Source: Gluconacetobacter sacchari (GTDB lineage: Bacteria > Pseudomonadota > Alphaproteobacteria > Acetobacterales > Acetobacteraceae). Taken from it: a DNA stretch of 64,000 bases. The first letter of the stretch is position 1. Each line of letters opens with the position of its first letter. The DNA lies in NCBI RefSeq assembly GCF_014174255.1, contig NZ_JABEQJ010000017.1:1-64000 (forward strand), given 5' to 3'. A program made the translations under genes and the position numbers. Under the pieces are notes generated by a model. It did not search any database and had not been told where the DNA came from. It worked only from the letters and a program-made list of their open reading frames with translations. Of this stretch, positions 17,259-26,485 are shown in pieces.

Positions 17259-18137
17259 ATGCGCAGCGCAAATCTTGAATATTTCAAACTGGCTGTGGAG
17301 GCCGGCAGCCTGACGCGGGCAGCCGGCCTCCATGGTGTGAGAGTTTCCACGTTCACGCGTGCAATCGACAAGCTCGAAGACGAGTTTGGTGTTACCTTAC
17401 TGGAGCGAAACCATGCCGGGGTCCGCCTTACGGCAGCCGGTGACTTATTGTTTCGGAGAATCGTCACGCTGCTTGATGATCTGGATGAAGTCAAAGCCTT
17501 ATGCCAAATGCTTGGAACAGGTCGCCGCGGGGTCGTTCGGATCGGTACCCTACTCCCTCCGGTCGGCGTCCAATTCAGGCTTGCATTATCGGTTTGGAAG
17601 TCGAAACATCCAGACATAAGAGTGATTTTTTACGAGATGGGAACACGAGACCTTCGATCCGCCTTGTTTCGTCGTCGTGTAGATGTGATTTTTTCCACGC
17701 CTTTTGCCAAATCCGGAGCGATTGAATCACTTCCGTTTTGCAGCGAGAACTTGATGGTGGCGCTGTCGAGCGAACACTCTCTGCATCAATATCCGAGTAT
17801 CACGCGGGGACAATTGCGAAATGAGACTTTCTTGGTCCAGGACTGGGGGAGCGATCATAGTGTAAGGAACCATTATATGGAGATTCTCGGCAAGGATGTG
17901 AAGATTGAAACGCATCCTGCGGGAAAACAATCCGTCTTCGCGCTGGTAAGTGCCGGATATGGCGTGACACTTGCCGTCCAGAGTCAAGCGGAACGAGGCT
18001 TTCCGGGCGTCATTTTCCGGCCGCTACGGGAAAGTGATGCCCACCTGCCCATTCGCCTCGGCTGGGATGCCGGTCGCCAAGACGCGGTTACGGGCCGTTT
18101 CGTTGCTTTTATCCGCGATTTTGTTCGACAGCGCTAA
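17259..18137 (+). CDS. LysR-family regulator next to the trb operon
   Basis: A 292-residue LysR protein with N-terminal HTH (LEYFKLAVEAGSLTRAAGLHGVRVSTFTRAIDKLEDEFGVTLLER) and effector domain (RGVVRIGTLLPPVGVQFRLAL ... PADVIFST-like). The ATG at 17259 is the first that preserves the HTH. It is convergent with, and overlaps by 29 bp, the DUF2274 gene that ends the trb operon. A LysR gene in this place is common in trb-bearing ICEs, where it is thought to control transfer. That role is inferred here. Confidence 0.85.
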   Translation: MRSANLEYFKLAVEAGSLTRAAGLHGVRVSTFTRAIDKLEDEFGVTLLERNHAGVRLTAAGDLLFRRIVTLLDDLDEVKALCQMLGTGRRGVVRIGTLLPPVGVQFRLALSVWKSKHPDIRVIFYEMGTRDLRSALFRRRVDVIFSTPFAKSGAIESLPFCSENLMVALSSEHSLHQYPSITRGQLRNETFLVQDWGSDHSVRNHYMEILGKDVKIETHPAGKQSVFALVSAGYGVTLAVQSQAERGFPGVIFRPLRESDAHLPIRLGWDAGRQDAVTGRFVAFIRDFVRQR

Positions 18138-18354
18138 TTCGAAGACGCCGCGCCTTAGAAAACGCTCTGTCACCCTCCATGAAACGCGCGAGCATCGGCG
18201 GGATCAGCTTCGCCGGTGCGATTTCAGCCTGACCGTTCTGTTGCGCCAGCAGGCGCCCGTAAGCGACAAGATCGCGATGCACGGTCGCTGGCAGTTCCAC
18301 GGTGAGCCGCACCGGCTTGTCATTCGCGATCGGCCCGAGCCTGAGTTTCGTCAT
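18109..18354 (-). CDS. DUF2274 family protein, end of trb operon
   Basis: An 81-residue protein (MTKLRLGPIANDKPVRLTVELPATVHRDLVAYGRLLA) of DUF2274, a small family nearly always found directly after trbI. The region VRLTVELPATVHRDLVAYGRLLA has a ribbon-helix-helix look, suggesting a DNA-binding role (inference). Its start overlaps the trbI stop by 4 bp. Confidence 0.88.
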   Translation of the reverse strand: MTKLRLGPIANDKPVRLTVELPATVHRDLVAYGRLLAQQNGQAEIAPAKLIPPMLARFMEGDRAFSKARRLRISAVEQNRG

Positions 18355-19511
18355 CGGGAAACCTCCTGTCCGTAGGGGGTGAGAACCAGGTCACGATGCA
18401 CCATCACCCGCACCGGAAAGCCCGGCCGGATGATGTTGGTGGGCTGGATATTCAGCGAGCGCCCGACGATCTGTTCGCCGATCTGGTTGAAGCCCTGCGA
18501 GCCGCCGGTCCGCAGGGCCTGGGCAATGCCGTTGCCGCCGCTGATATCGGCCTCGGAGCCGACGCTGAGGATGGTCGAGACCAGGGCAGCCTTGAAGACC
18601 TCGCCCCAATGATTATCGGTCTGATCCTGCAACCCGGCATAGCCGGCCGCATCCGCAGCCGGTTCGTTCTCCAGCACGATCGAATCTCCGGCACCGCGCA
18701 TCAGCCGGGTCCAGACCAGCAGCACGCGGGTCTGGCCATAGGCGATCTGGGAATCATAGCGGCCGATCAGCTTCGCCCCCTGCGGAATCAGCAGGATTTT
18801 CCCGGTCGGAGAGTCATAGACGTTTTCCGTCACCTGGGCGGTGACCTCGCCCGGCAGGTCCGAACGGATACCGGTGATCAGCGCACCGGGTATGATCGAG
18901 CCCGCCTGGAGCACGTAAGGGCTGGGCGCAGGCACCAGACGCTCGGCGCTGACGGTGCGGTGATCGACCGGGCCGTCGAGGAATGCCTGCTTGCGATCGG
19001 CAGGAGCGCCGCTGGACTGGACTGCAGTCATACCGGGTGTCGCCGGCGTCGCGATATCCCGTCCCATCTGCGTCTGGGTGAACAGATGGCTGACCCGCGC
19101 GGCTTCCTGCTCCTGAGCGACGCGCTGCTTTTCCGGATCAGCGGGTGCGGCCGGTGTCGCCATGCCGGGGGCACCCACGCCCGCCTTGAGCAACGGCCGA
19201 CCGAGATCGCCAGGCAGCGGCTGTCCGAGGCGCGGCGGATGGCTATAGTCGCCCGGCAGGTTCGCCAGCCCGTCCGGCGTGGTGCGGCCGCCGACATTAT
19301 AAAGCTCGGCATTGCTCTTCGGTGGCACCGGCCTCAACGCCAGATAGAGCGCGCCGCCGACGCCGCCCAGGGCGATGACCGACAGGCACAGGATCACCTT
19401 GCGCGACAGCCGCGTGACCGGCGGCCGCGTCGTCCGCAGCCGCATCTCTCCAGATGGCCTGACAGCGGCCCCTGGCGTTTCGGTGCCGCCACTTCCGGCG
19501 CTGTCGTTCAT
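18351..19511 (-). CDS. trbI: TrbI (VirB10-like) core-complex protein
   Basis: A 386-residue VirB10/TrbI protein. It has a short cytoplasmic N-terminus, one membrane helix (VILCLSVIALGGVGGALYLAL, about residues 39-59), a proline-rich periplasmic linker, and a C-terminal beta-barrel domain (QAGSIIPGALITGIRSDLPGEVTAQVTENVYDS, LIPQGAKLIGRYDS). It spans the envelope and links inner-membrane ATPases to the outer-membrane pore. 4-bp overlaps on both sides. Confidence 0.93.
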   Translation of the reverse strand: MNDSAGSGGTETPGAAVRPSGEMRLRTTRPPVTRLSRKVILCLSVIALGGVGGALYLALRPVPPKSNAELYNVGGRTTPDGLANLPGDYSHPPRLGQPLPGDLGRPLLKAGVGAPGMATPAAPADPEKQRVAQEQEAARVSHLFTQTQMGRDIATPATPGMTAVQSSGAPADRKQAFLDGPVDHRTVSAERLVPAPSPYVLQAGSIIPGALITGIRSDLPGEVTAQVTENVYDSPTGKILLIPQGAKLIGRYDSQIAYGQTRVLLVWTRLMRGAGDSIVLENEPAADAAGYAGLQDQTDNHWGEVFKAALVSTILSVGSEADISGGNGIAQALRTGGSQGFNQIGEQIVGRSLNIQPTNIIRPGFPVRVMVHRDLVLTPYGQEVSR

Positions 19512-20494
19512 GACCGCCGCGACCCGTCAGTGCGGACGATCCGCACTACCTGCTGGTGCTTCGCTCCCAGCCGCAGTTCGGCAGCGGCGAACAGGCGATC
19601 GACGATCATGCGGTTGCCGCGCACCCGGTAATTCACTAATTGCCCGTCGCCCTGCGGGCCGATCACCCAGAGCGGCGGCATTTCCCCTTGAGAGATCCCG
19701 GTCGGAAACTCGATGAACACCTGCCGCCCGTCATCGAAAGCCCGCAACGGCCGCCACGGCGCCTCGGCGCCCTCGATCCGGTAGCGGAAATTCAGCGCAT
19801 CGAGATCGACGCCGGTCGCGATCGGATTGCCAAGGTCCGCTTCACGATCCTGGCCGCGCAGGGCAACGATCTGGTCCTGCGGATAATCCCACGACACCGA
19901 CGCCATGTAGGTCCGCTCATCGGAACGTAGTTCCAGATGATAGGTGCGCCGGTCGGTATTGATGACCAGGTTGGTCGTCAGGTCCGGACGGGTCGGCTTG
20001 AGCAGGATGTGAATCCGTTTCGACACCCCTGCCCCGCTCTCGGTGTCGCCGATAATCCAGCGCACGGTATCGCCGACGGCGACCGGGCCGAAACCGACCA
20101 GCTTCTCGCCCGGCTGCAGCGCGATATCCGTGATTTCGCCCGGCGCCGCATAGAGCTGATAGAGCGCCCCCTCGGAAAACGGATAGACCTGGATCGCATT
20201 GAGATAGCCGGCCCGCGTCGGTTGGATCCGCGCCGCACTGTTGGCGCGCTCGACCCGCTGGTGCGGATCCGTCGGGTCCGGCACCGCATGCCGGGTTGGG
20301 ATCGGCTTGAGCTGCCCCGGCAGCGGCAACGGCTCCGGCAGTGCCACCACCTGCACCGGTTTCGGCGGCTCTGGGGCGAGAACCGCCTGCCGGGGCGTAT
20401 CGTCGTACCGGATGGAAGGCGGCTTCCACGAAGAGCAGGCCGCCAGCGGCACCAGCAGGATCATGAACGGCGCGATGGTGTTGAGGGTGCGCAT
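19508..20494 (-). CDS. trbG: TrbG (VirB9-like) outer-membrane core protein
   Basis: A 328-residue VirB9/CagX-type protein. The ATG at 20494 gives a lipoprotein-like signal (FMILLVPLAACSSW, lipobox LAAC). It has a proline-rich stretch, then the CagX domain (YPFSEGALYQLYAAPGEITDIALQPGEKL ... NLVINTDRRTYHLELRS) and the C-terminal domain that contacts VirB10 (LNFRYRIEGAEAPWRPLRAFDDGRQVFIEFP). The start shares one base with the trbF stop (TGATG). Confidence 0.92.
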   Translation of the reverse strand: MRTLNTIAPFMILLVPLAACSSWKPPSIRYDDTPRQAVLAPEPPKPVQVVALPEPLPLPGQLKPIPTRHAVPDPTDPHQRVERANSAARIQPTRAGYLNAIQVYPFSEGALYQLYAAPGEITDIALQPGEKLVGFGPVAVGDTVRWIIGDTESGAGVSKRIHILLKPTRPDLTTNLVINTDRRTYHLELRSDERTYMASVSWDYPQDQIVALRGQDREADLGNPIATGVDLDALNFRYRIEGAEAPWRPLRAFDDGRQVFIEFPTGISQGEMPPLWVIGPQGDGQLVNYRVRGNRMIVDRLFAAAELRLGAKHQQVVRIVRTDGSRRS

Positions 20495-21174
20495 CAGCCG
20501 AGTTCCCTGGACCAGTTGAGAGCGTGGATGTAGATGCCAAGCGGGTTCTTGCGCAGCCGTTCGGCATCGGTCGGGGTGTGGACTGCGATGGTCAGGATCG
20601 CACTCCAGCGCTCGGTCGCCGCCAATGCGCCGTCGACATAGCGACGCTCGACCCATTCCACCCGGAAACTGTCGTCGGAAGCGCGGATGACGCTGGCGAT
20701 CTCGATCGCCACCTGCATCTTGCCGATCCGGCTGAACGGATCGCTGGTGCGGGCATAATCGTTCAGGGCCAGCGCCCCGCGGTCGGTGACGTAGTTATAG
20801 GCGTCGAGCCAGTTCTGCCGCAGCACCACCGGATCGGCCGGGATGCCGCGCACCTCGGAGATGAAGCGGGCCAGATACCAGGCGATCTGCGGATCGGTCG
20901 GCCGATAGGCGGTCGTCGCTGGCCCCACGGCCTGCGCCTGGCCGAGATGGTCGATCTGCACCACCCAGGGGGTGACGGTGCCGCGCAGCGACTGCCAGAC
21001 CAGCCCGGCGGCCAGGCCGCCGCTCAAAGCGAGACAGCCGAAGAAGGCCAGCCGCCAGTTCCGGGCCTGGACGCGGGCCGAGCCGATGCGGTCGTCCCAG
21101 ACCTGTCCGGCTTTGTGATAGGGCGTCTCGGGCTCCGGCGTCCGGCCGAAACGCACATTGGGGCGGCGGAACAT
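20494..21174 (-). CDS. trbF: TrbF (VirB8-like) inner-membrane protein
   Basis: A 226-residue VirB8-type protein. One N-terminal membrane helix (LAFFGCLALSGGLAAGLVW, about residues 42-60) is followed by a periplasmic NTF2-like domain with conserved stretches VVLRQNWLDAYNYVTDRGALALNDYA and VEWVERRYVDGALAATERW. It organises assembly of the mating channel. It lies 2 bp after trbL. Confidence 0.92.
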   Translation of the reverse strand: MFRRPNVRFGRTPEPETPYHKAGQVWDDRIGSARVQARNWRLAFFGCLALSGGLAAGLVWQSLRGTVTPWVVQIDHLGQAQAVGPATTAYRPTDPQIAWYLARFISEVRGIPADPVVLRQNWLDAYNYVTDRGALALNDYARTSDPFSRIGKMQVAIEIASVIRASDDSFRVEWVERRYVDGALAATERWSAILTIAVHTPTDAERLRKNPLGIYIHALNWSRELG

Positions 21175-21176
21175 GG

Positions 21177-22433
21177 CTATTCTCCTTCCGAGAGGTCGAC
21201 GTCGTGACCGCCGCTGGGCCGGTCGCCGCCCTTGATCGCCTGCGCGGCCGCCTCAGCCCCGCCCTTGATCCGGTTGTTGCGCTGCATCCGGCTGGCCCAG
21301 GCCGGCGGTTTGCCGGCGGAACCTCCACCGCCGCCGCCCGAGGCCGTGGTACCGCCCGTCCCACCCGTGGCGGCAGCTCCGCCAGCCTGATAGCTGGTGC
21401 GGACACTGGTCATGGCCCGACGCAACGGGCTGGAGGCGGCGGACAGTCCAGTTTTCGCGACACCTGCCGCACCGCCGGCCTGATAGGCGGCGGTGGCGCC
21501 GCCCGCGACAAAAGCGCCACCACGCACGGCAGTAGCCGCAGCGCCCACGGCCAAGCCGGCTCCAGATGCGGCAGCCACGCCGGCACCGACGACCCCGGCC
21601 GCCGTGGCGACAGCGGAGCCCGCGCCCAACTGCGGCCCACCGGCGATCAGCCCATTGGCCAGCGCCGGGCCGAATACGGTCAGGCCCAGCAGCGTCAGGG
21701 ACGCAAGGATCAAGGTCAGCGCATCATTGATAGTGGGCGGATTGTTGATGCCGCTGGTGAACTGGTCGAACACCGTCGAACCGATACCGACAATGACGGC
21801 CAGCATCAGCACCTTGATCCCGGACGACACGACGTTGCCCAGCACCTTCTCGGCGAGGAAGGCGGTGCGGCCGAACAGTCCGAAGGGTGCCAGCACGAAG
21901 CCTGCGAGTGTGGTCAGCTTGAACTCGATCAGCGCCACGAAAAGCTGAATCGCCATGACGAAGAAGCTGATGACCACGATCAGCCAGGCGATCAGCAGCA
22001 CCGCGATCTGGATGGCGTTGTTGAAGATGGCGACGAAACCGACCAGCGAGGAGATCGAGGTCAGGATCGGCTTGCCGGCATCGATGCCGACCTGGGCCAG
22101 CCGCCCCGGCTGAAGCAGTTGCGCCTGGGTGAGATGCCCGCCACCTGCCTCGATGCCGAGGCCTGCGAAGGATTCATAGATGATCCGTGCCAGCCCGTTG
22201 AAGTTGCCGATAATGAAAGCAAACAGTCCGATGAACAGGGTCTTGCGGACCAGCCGCGCCAGCACGTCCTCATCCGGCGCCAGCGCCCAGAACAGCCCGG
22301 CCAGGGTGATGTCGATGGTGATCAACACACCGGCGAGCCAGTGAACATCGCCCTGCACCAGACCGAAGCCGGAATCGATATACTGGGTGAAGATGGCAAG
22401 GAAATTGTCGATGACGCCGGTGCCCTGCTGCAT
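21177..22433 (-). CDS. trbL: TrbL (VirB6-like) polytopic channel protein
   Basis: A 418-residue protein with about six membrane segments in its first 270 residues (for example FLLGLTVFGPALANGLI-type helices and VIGGLITID...LAGLFWAL near the N-terminus), followed by a long Gly/Ala-rich, then Gly/Ser/Thr-rich tail (GGTGGTTASGGGGGGSAG). The layout is typical of TrbL/VirB6, which forms part of the inner-membrane channel for DNA. The tail is low-complexity and probably cytoplasmic. Confidence 0.9.
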   Translation of the reverse strand: MQQGTGVIDNFLAIFTQYIDSGFGLVQGDVHWLAGVLITIDITLAGLFWALAPDEDVLARLVRKTLFIGLFAFIIGNFNGLARIIYESFAGLGIEAGGGHLTQAQLLQPGRLAQVGIDAGKPILTSISSLVGFVAIFNNAIQIAVLLIAWLIVVISFFVMAIQLFVALIEFKLTTLAGFVLAPFGLFGRTAFLAEKVLGNVVSSGIKVLMLAVIVGIGSTVFDQFTSGINNPPTINDALTLILASLTLLGLTVFGPALANGLIAGGPQLGAGSAVATAAGVVGAGVAAASGAGLAVGAAATAVRGGAFVAGGATAAYQAGGAAGVAKTGLSAASSPLRRAMTSVRTSYQAGGAAATGGTGGTTASGGGGGGSAGKPPAWASRMQRNNRIKGGAEAAAQAIKGGDRPSGGHDVDLSEGE

Positions 22434-22437
22434 GGCG

Positions 22438-22716
22438 TCACCGTGTCACGTCGGGCGAGAAGAAGCGCTTGCGACTCTCGGCCCAGATCGCGACACAAGC
22501 CGGATCGCCGTCGGCCTTCATGCCCAGCGCCTGACAGCGCGCCAGATCCGAGGCGAGTGCGTCATGGTCCGATTGCATAACCACTGCCGCATGCGACGCC
22601 TGGTCCCGCTCCGCTTCCCGGCGGGCGTGCAGGGCCGATGCCATGAGCAGGGCGATCAGCAGAATAATGCCGATCGCCCGCCCCATCGTCGGCGCATCGG
22701 GTCGACGCCAGCGCAT
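22438..22716 (-). CDS. trbK: TrbK-like small protein (entry-exclusion candidate)
   Basis: A 92-residue protein with one N-terminal membrane helix (AIGIILLIALLMASALHA) and a charged periplasmic part with two Cys (LARCQALGMKADGDPACVAIWAESRKRFF). It lies between trbJ and trbL, the place of trbK (the 'TrbK-alt' family), which in related systems blocks redundant transfer. There is no lipobox Cys, unlike RP4 TrbK. The ATG at 22714-22716 overlaps the trbJ stop. Confidence 0.8.
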   Translation of the reverse strand: MRWRRPDAPTMGRAIGIILLIALLMASALHARREAERDQASHAAVVMQSDHDALASDLARCQALGMKADGDPACVAIWAESRKRFFSPDVTR

Positions 22717-23462
22717 CAGTGGAACATCTGCGCGGTGCCAGGCGTGTAGCCGGTACCGTAATTGAGGAAATTCGTCAGTTGTGCCCTGCCCTGCTCCTCG
22801 CTCGCGACCTGACGCGCGCCTTCCAGCGCCTGGGCGCGGCCCATCGCCGTGACGACCGCGGTGAGATCGGCAAGCTGGCGCGTCTGCAGCGCGGCAAGCT
22901 GGTTCCCCGATTGCGCGGCCTGCAAGGCGCCACTCGCGGACTGACTCGACGTGACCAGACTGTCGATCTGGCTGCGCGTGGCATCGAGATTCTGCACCGC
23001 TCCGGTCTGCACGCGCAGCCCGTCCTGATAAGCGCCCCGTGCGTTCTGCCATCGGGTCTGCGCATCGGTAGTCATCTGCTTGGCCGAAACCGAATTCGTA
23101 AGCGCCTGCGGATAGATCTGCGAAAACGCCTGATCGATACTGGTCAGATTATAGGCCAATCCCTGCGCCTGGCCAACGATCTGCTCGGTCTGCTGGATTG
23201 ATTGCTCCAAGGGTGCCAGCACCGAGAGCGGCAGGTTGGCGAGGTTGCGGGCCTGGTTCTCCAGCATGGTCGCCTCATTGAGCAGGCTCTGCGCCTCCTG
23301 GTTGACCTGCTGCAATTCCCGCGCCGCGATCAGCACCGTCTGGACATGGGCTGCGCCGTCATAGACCGCCCATTGCGCATGGGCCGGGACGCTCACGACG
23401 ATGGATGAAAGGGCGCCAAATCCAGCCACGAACGCTGCTTTGCAGATCGACGAACTTCTCAT
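22716..23462 (-). CDS. trbJ: TrbJ (VirB5-like) secreted pilus-assembly protein
   Basis: A 248-residue protein with a clear Sec signal peptide (cleavage after VPAHA, about residue 29) and a mostly helical, Gln/Ala-rich mature part with long coiled-coil stretches (LQQVNQEAQSLLNEATMLENQARNLANL). TrbJ/VirB5 proteins are minor pilus-tip components. It ends with the family-like FLNYGTGYTPGTAQMFH. Starts within the trbE stop (4-bp overlap). Confidence 0.9.
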   Translation of the reverse strand: MRSSSICKAAFVAGFGALSSIVVSVPAHAQWAVYDGAAHVQTVLIAARELQQVNQEAQSLLNEATMLENQARNLANLPLSVLAPLEQSIQQTEQIVGQAQGLAYNLTSIDQAFSQIYPQALTNSVSAKQMTTDAQTRWQNARGAYQDGLRVQTGAVQNLDATRSQIDSLVTSSQSASGALQAAQSGNQLAALQTRQLADLTAVVTAMGRAQALEGARQVASEEQGRAQLTNFLNYGTGYTPGTAQMFH

Positions 23463-25885
23463 GATCCCTCTCCCGGCCTGAGCATTTCGAGCGCCCAGTC
23501 CACGCCCCTGTGCGCCAGCCAGGCGGCCGCAAACCCGTCGCGGCCGTGCTGGGCAAAGATCCGGTCGATCGCGGCCTGATCGTCGGGCGACGACGCGGCG
23601 GTGAAAGCCAACGCCACCTCGGACAGGCCGAGATCGAACAGCCGGTTGCCTCTTCGGGACTGGCAGTAATAGTCGCGCTTGGGCGTCGCCCGGCTGAGGA
23701 TCTCGATCTGACGATCATTCAACCCGAACCGGCGATAGATCGCGGTGATCTGCGGCTCCAGCGCCCGGTCATTGGGCAGGAACACCCGCGTCGGGCAGCT
23801 CTCGATCAGCGCCGGGGCGATCGGGCTGGCGTCGATATCGGCGAGCGACTGGGTGGCGAAGATGACGGAGGCGTTCTTCTTGCGCAGCGTCTTCAGCCAT
23901 TCCCGGAGCTGTCCGGCGAAGGCACGATCGTCCAGCGCCAGCCAGCCCTCGTCGATGATCAGCAGTGTCGGGCTGCCGTCAAAGCGGTCTTCGATGCGAT
24001 GGAACAGATAGGACAGTACGGCGGACGCGGCACCCGAGCCGATCAGACCCTCGATCTCGAAGGACTGAATGTCGGCCACGCCGAGCCGCTCATGTTCGGC
24101 GTCGAGCAATTGCCCCCACAGGCCACCAACACAATAGGGTTGGAGCGCCTGCTTCAGCGCCAGCGACTGGAGCAGCGCTGACAGGCCGGTGATGGTGCGT
24201 TCCGCGACCGGGGCCGAGGCCAGCGAGGTCAGCGCCGACCACAGATGCTCCTTGAGGTCGGGGACAACCGTGACGCCCTCGCGCTCCAGCAGGGTCGCCA
24301 CCCATTCCGCGGCCCAGGCCCGTTCGCCCGGCTCATCGATCCGCGCCAGCGGCTGCAAGGCGACGGGATCGTTGCCATCCTGCGCCAGCGCGCCGCCGAG
24401 ATCATGCCAGTCGCCGCCCATCGCCAGGGTAGCTGCACGGATCGAGCCACCGAAATCGAAGGCGAAGATCTGCGCCCCCGCATAGCGGCGGAACTGCATC
24501 GCCATGAAGGCCAGCAGCACGGACTTGCCCGCACCCGTCGGTCCAGCGATCAGCGTGTGGCCGACATCGCCGACGTGGAGTGCGAAGCGGAATGGGGTCG
24601 ATCCCTCGGTGCGGGCATAGAACAGCGGTGGCGCCGCGAAATGCCCGTCACGCTCCGGCCCCGCCCATACCGCGGAGAGCGGGATCATATGCGCGAGATT
24701 CAGGGTCGAGACACAGGGCTGGCGGACATTGGCGTAGACATGACCCGGCAGGCTGCCGAACCACGCTTCGAGGGCGTTGACGCTCTCGCGCATGCAGGTG
24801 AAGTCGCGGCCCTGGATGGTCTTTTCCACCAGACGCAGCCGATCGGCGGCGACGGTCGGATCCTCGTCCCACACCGTGACGGTAGCGGTGACATAGGCCT
24901 GGCCGACCTGGTCGGTGCCGAGTTCCTGCAATGCGGCATCGGCGTCTGCCGCCTTGTTGGCGGCATCGGAATCCAGCAGCACCGAGGCCTCATTGGTCAT
25001 CACCTCCTTGAGGATGGCCATGATGGATTTGCGCTTGGCGAACCATTGCCGCCGGATCTTGCCCAGCGCTCTGGTCGCGTCGGTGCGGTCGAGGCAGATC
25101 GCCCGCGTCGACCAGCGATAAGGAAAGGCCAGCCGGTTCAACTCGTCGAGCAGCCCCGGCCAGGTCTGGGTCGGGAAACCGGTGATGGTGAGTGTGCGCA
25201 GATGGGCGTCACCCAGGCGCGGCTCCAGCCCGCCGGTCAGTTCCTCATCGACCAGGATCGCGTCGAGGTGCATCGGAATTTCGGGCACCCGAACCTGCTG
25301 CATGCGCGTGGAGATGCAGGAATGGAGATAGGTCAGGGTTTCGCCGTCATAGAGCCAGTCGGCCTCGGGCATGAAGCCGTCGAGCAGGGCCAGCACCCGA
25401 TCGGTCTGGTCGATGAAGCCCGCGACCACCGCCCGCCAGTCCGAGCCGCCACGGGCGCGGTTCTCGTAGAGCCAGGCTTCCGCGCGGGCGGCATCGTCCG
25501 CCGGCGGCAGCCAGACCAGGGTCAGGAAATAGCGGCTCTCGTAATGCGCCCCCTCTTCCTCGAACTGCGCCCGACGCTCGGCGTCGACCAGTTCGGAGGC
25601 CGGATCGGGGAACGGGCTGGCGGGATAGCCCCGTGCCGGACGGCGTTGCGCCTCGACAAATATAGCCCAGCCGGAGCCAAGCCGCCGCAGGGCGTTGTTC
25701 AGGCGGGACGTAATCGCAACCAGTTCGGACGCGGTCGAGGAGTCGAGGTCCGGGCCGCGAAACCGGGCGGTGCGCTGGAAGGCGCCGTCCTTGTTCAGCA
25801 CCACGCCCTTGGCGACCAGGGCCGCCCAAGGCAGGAAATCGGCGAGCCGGTCACGGCGATGGCGGTATTCGGCGAGGTTCAGCAT
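23459..25885 (-). CDS. trbE: TrbE (VirB4-like) ATPase
   Basis: An 808-residue VirB4-family ATPase. The N-terminal CagE/TrbE domain starts MLNLAEYRHRRDRLADFLPWAALV. The C-terminal RecA-like domain has Walker A GPTGAGKSVLLAF (about residue 450), Walker B LLIIDEGWLALDD and the FATQSLADI motif. It powers pilus assembly and substrate transfer at the inner membrane. It is full length and lies 7 bp after trbD. Confidence 0.94.
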   Translation of the reverse strand: MLNLAEYRHRRDRLADFLPWAALVAKGVVLNKDGAFQRTARFRGPDLDSSTASELVAITSRLNNALRRLGSGWAIFVEAQRRPARGYPASPFPDPASELVDAERRAQFEEEGAHYESRYFLTLVWLPPADDAARAEAWLYENRARGGSDWRAVVAGFIDQTDRVLALLDGFMPEADWLYDGETLTYLHSCISTRMQQVRVPEIPMHLDAILVDEELTGGLEPRLGDAHLRTLTITGFPTQTWPGLLDELNRLAFPYRWSTRAICLDRTDATRALGKIRRQWFAKRKSIMAILKEVMTNEASVLLDSDAANKAADADAALQELGTDQVGQAYVTATVTVWDEDPTVAADRLRLVEKTIQGRDFTCMRESVNALEAWFGSLPGHVYANVRQPCVSTLNLAHMIPLSAVWAGPERDGHFAAPPLFYARTEGSTPFRFALHVGDVGHTLIAGPTGAGKSVLLAFMAMQFRRYAGAQIFAFDFGGSIRAATLAMGGDWHDLGGALAQDGNDPVALQPLARIDEPGERAWAAEWVATLLEREGVTVVPDLKEHLWSALTSLASAPVAERTITGLSALLQSLALKQALQPYCVGGLWGQLLDAEHERLGVADIQSFEIEGLIGSGAASAVLSYLFHRIEDRFDGSPTLLIIDEGWLALDDRAFAGQLREWLKTLRKKNASVIFATQSLADIDASPIAPALIESCPTRVFLPNDRALEPQITAIYRRFGLNDRQIEILSRATPKRDYYCQSRRGNRLFDLGLSEVALAFTAASSPDDQAAIDRIFAQHGRDGFAAAWLAHRGVDWALEMLRPGEGS

Positions 25886-25892
25886 AGCGCCC

Positions 25893-26159
25893 TCACCCGA
25901 CCAGATGGGTGGGATAGCGCAGATGCCGGCGCACCACGTCCACGAAGGCCGGATCGCGTTTGGCCGCCCAGACGGCAGCGAGATGGCCGACCAGCCAGAA
26001 GATGCCGCCGGCGATCCACAGCCGCAGGCCGAGCCCGATCGCCGCCGACAGCGTGCCGTTGACGATCGCCACCGTGCGCGGCGCGCCGCCGAGCAGGATC
26101 GGCTCGATCAGGGCGCGATGCACCGGGGCGGTGAAGCCGGGGACGGCGTCCGGTTCCAT
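25893..26159 (-). CDS. trbD: TrbD (VirB3-like) membrane protein
   Basis: An 88-residue VirB3-family protein (VPGFTAPVHRALIEPILLGGAPRTVAIVNGTLSAAIGLGLRLW). Two close hydrophobic segments around residues 28-62 fit a membrane hairpin. It pairs with TrbE/VirB4 in the inner membrane. The ATG at 26157-26159 overlaps the trbC stop. Confidence 0.9.
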   Translation of the reverse strand: MEPDAVPGFTAPVHRALIEPILLGGAPRTVAIVNGTLSAAIGLGLRLWIAGGIFWLVGHLAAVWAAKRDPAFVDVVRRHLRYPTHLVG

Positions 26160-26485
26160 CAGATCAGTGCCCCGCCCGAGAAGGAGAAGAAGGACAGGAA
26201 AAAGCTGGAGGCGGCAAAGGCAATCGACAGGCCGAAGACGATCTGGATCAGGCGGCGGAAGCCGCCCGAGGTCTCCCCGAAAGCCAGAGTCAAACCGGTC
26301 ACGGTGATGATGATCACCGAGATAATCTTGGCCACCGGCCCCTGCACGGATTCCAGGATCTCGTTGAGCGGGGTTTCCCACGGCATGCTGGAGCCCGAGG
26401 CATAGGCCGGGGCCGACAGCAGGGCGAGCGACAGGGTGGCGCCGGCCACGGCGAGGCGGCGGCGCAGGGCGATCATGCTTGTCAT
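26159..26485 (-). CDS. trbC: TrbC (VirB2-like) pilin
   Basis: A 108-residue prepilin. The signal peptide ends near SAPAYAS (about residue 29), and the two hydrophobic helices of VirB2-type pilins follow (IISVIIITVTGLTLAF and LIQIVFGLSIAFAASSFFLSF). TraF would trim and cyclise it, by analogy with RP4. Starts within the trbB stop (ATGA). Confidence 0.9.
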   Translation of the reverse strand: MTSMIALRRRLAVAGATLSLALLSAPAYASGSSMPWETPLNEILESVQGPVAKIISVIIITVTGLTLAFGETSGGFRRLIQIVFGLSIAFAASSFFLSFFSFSGGALI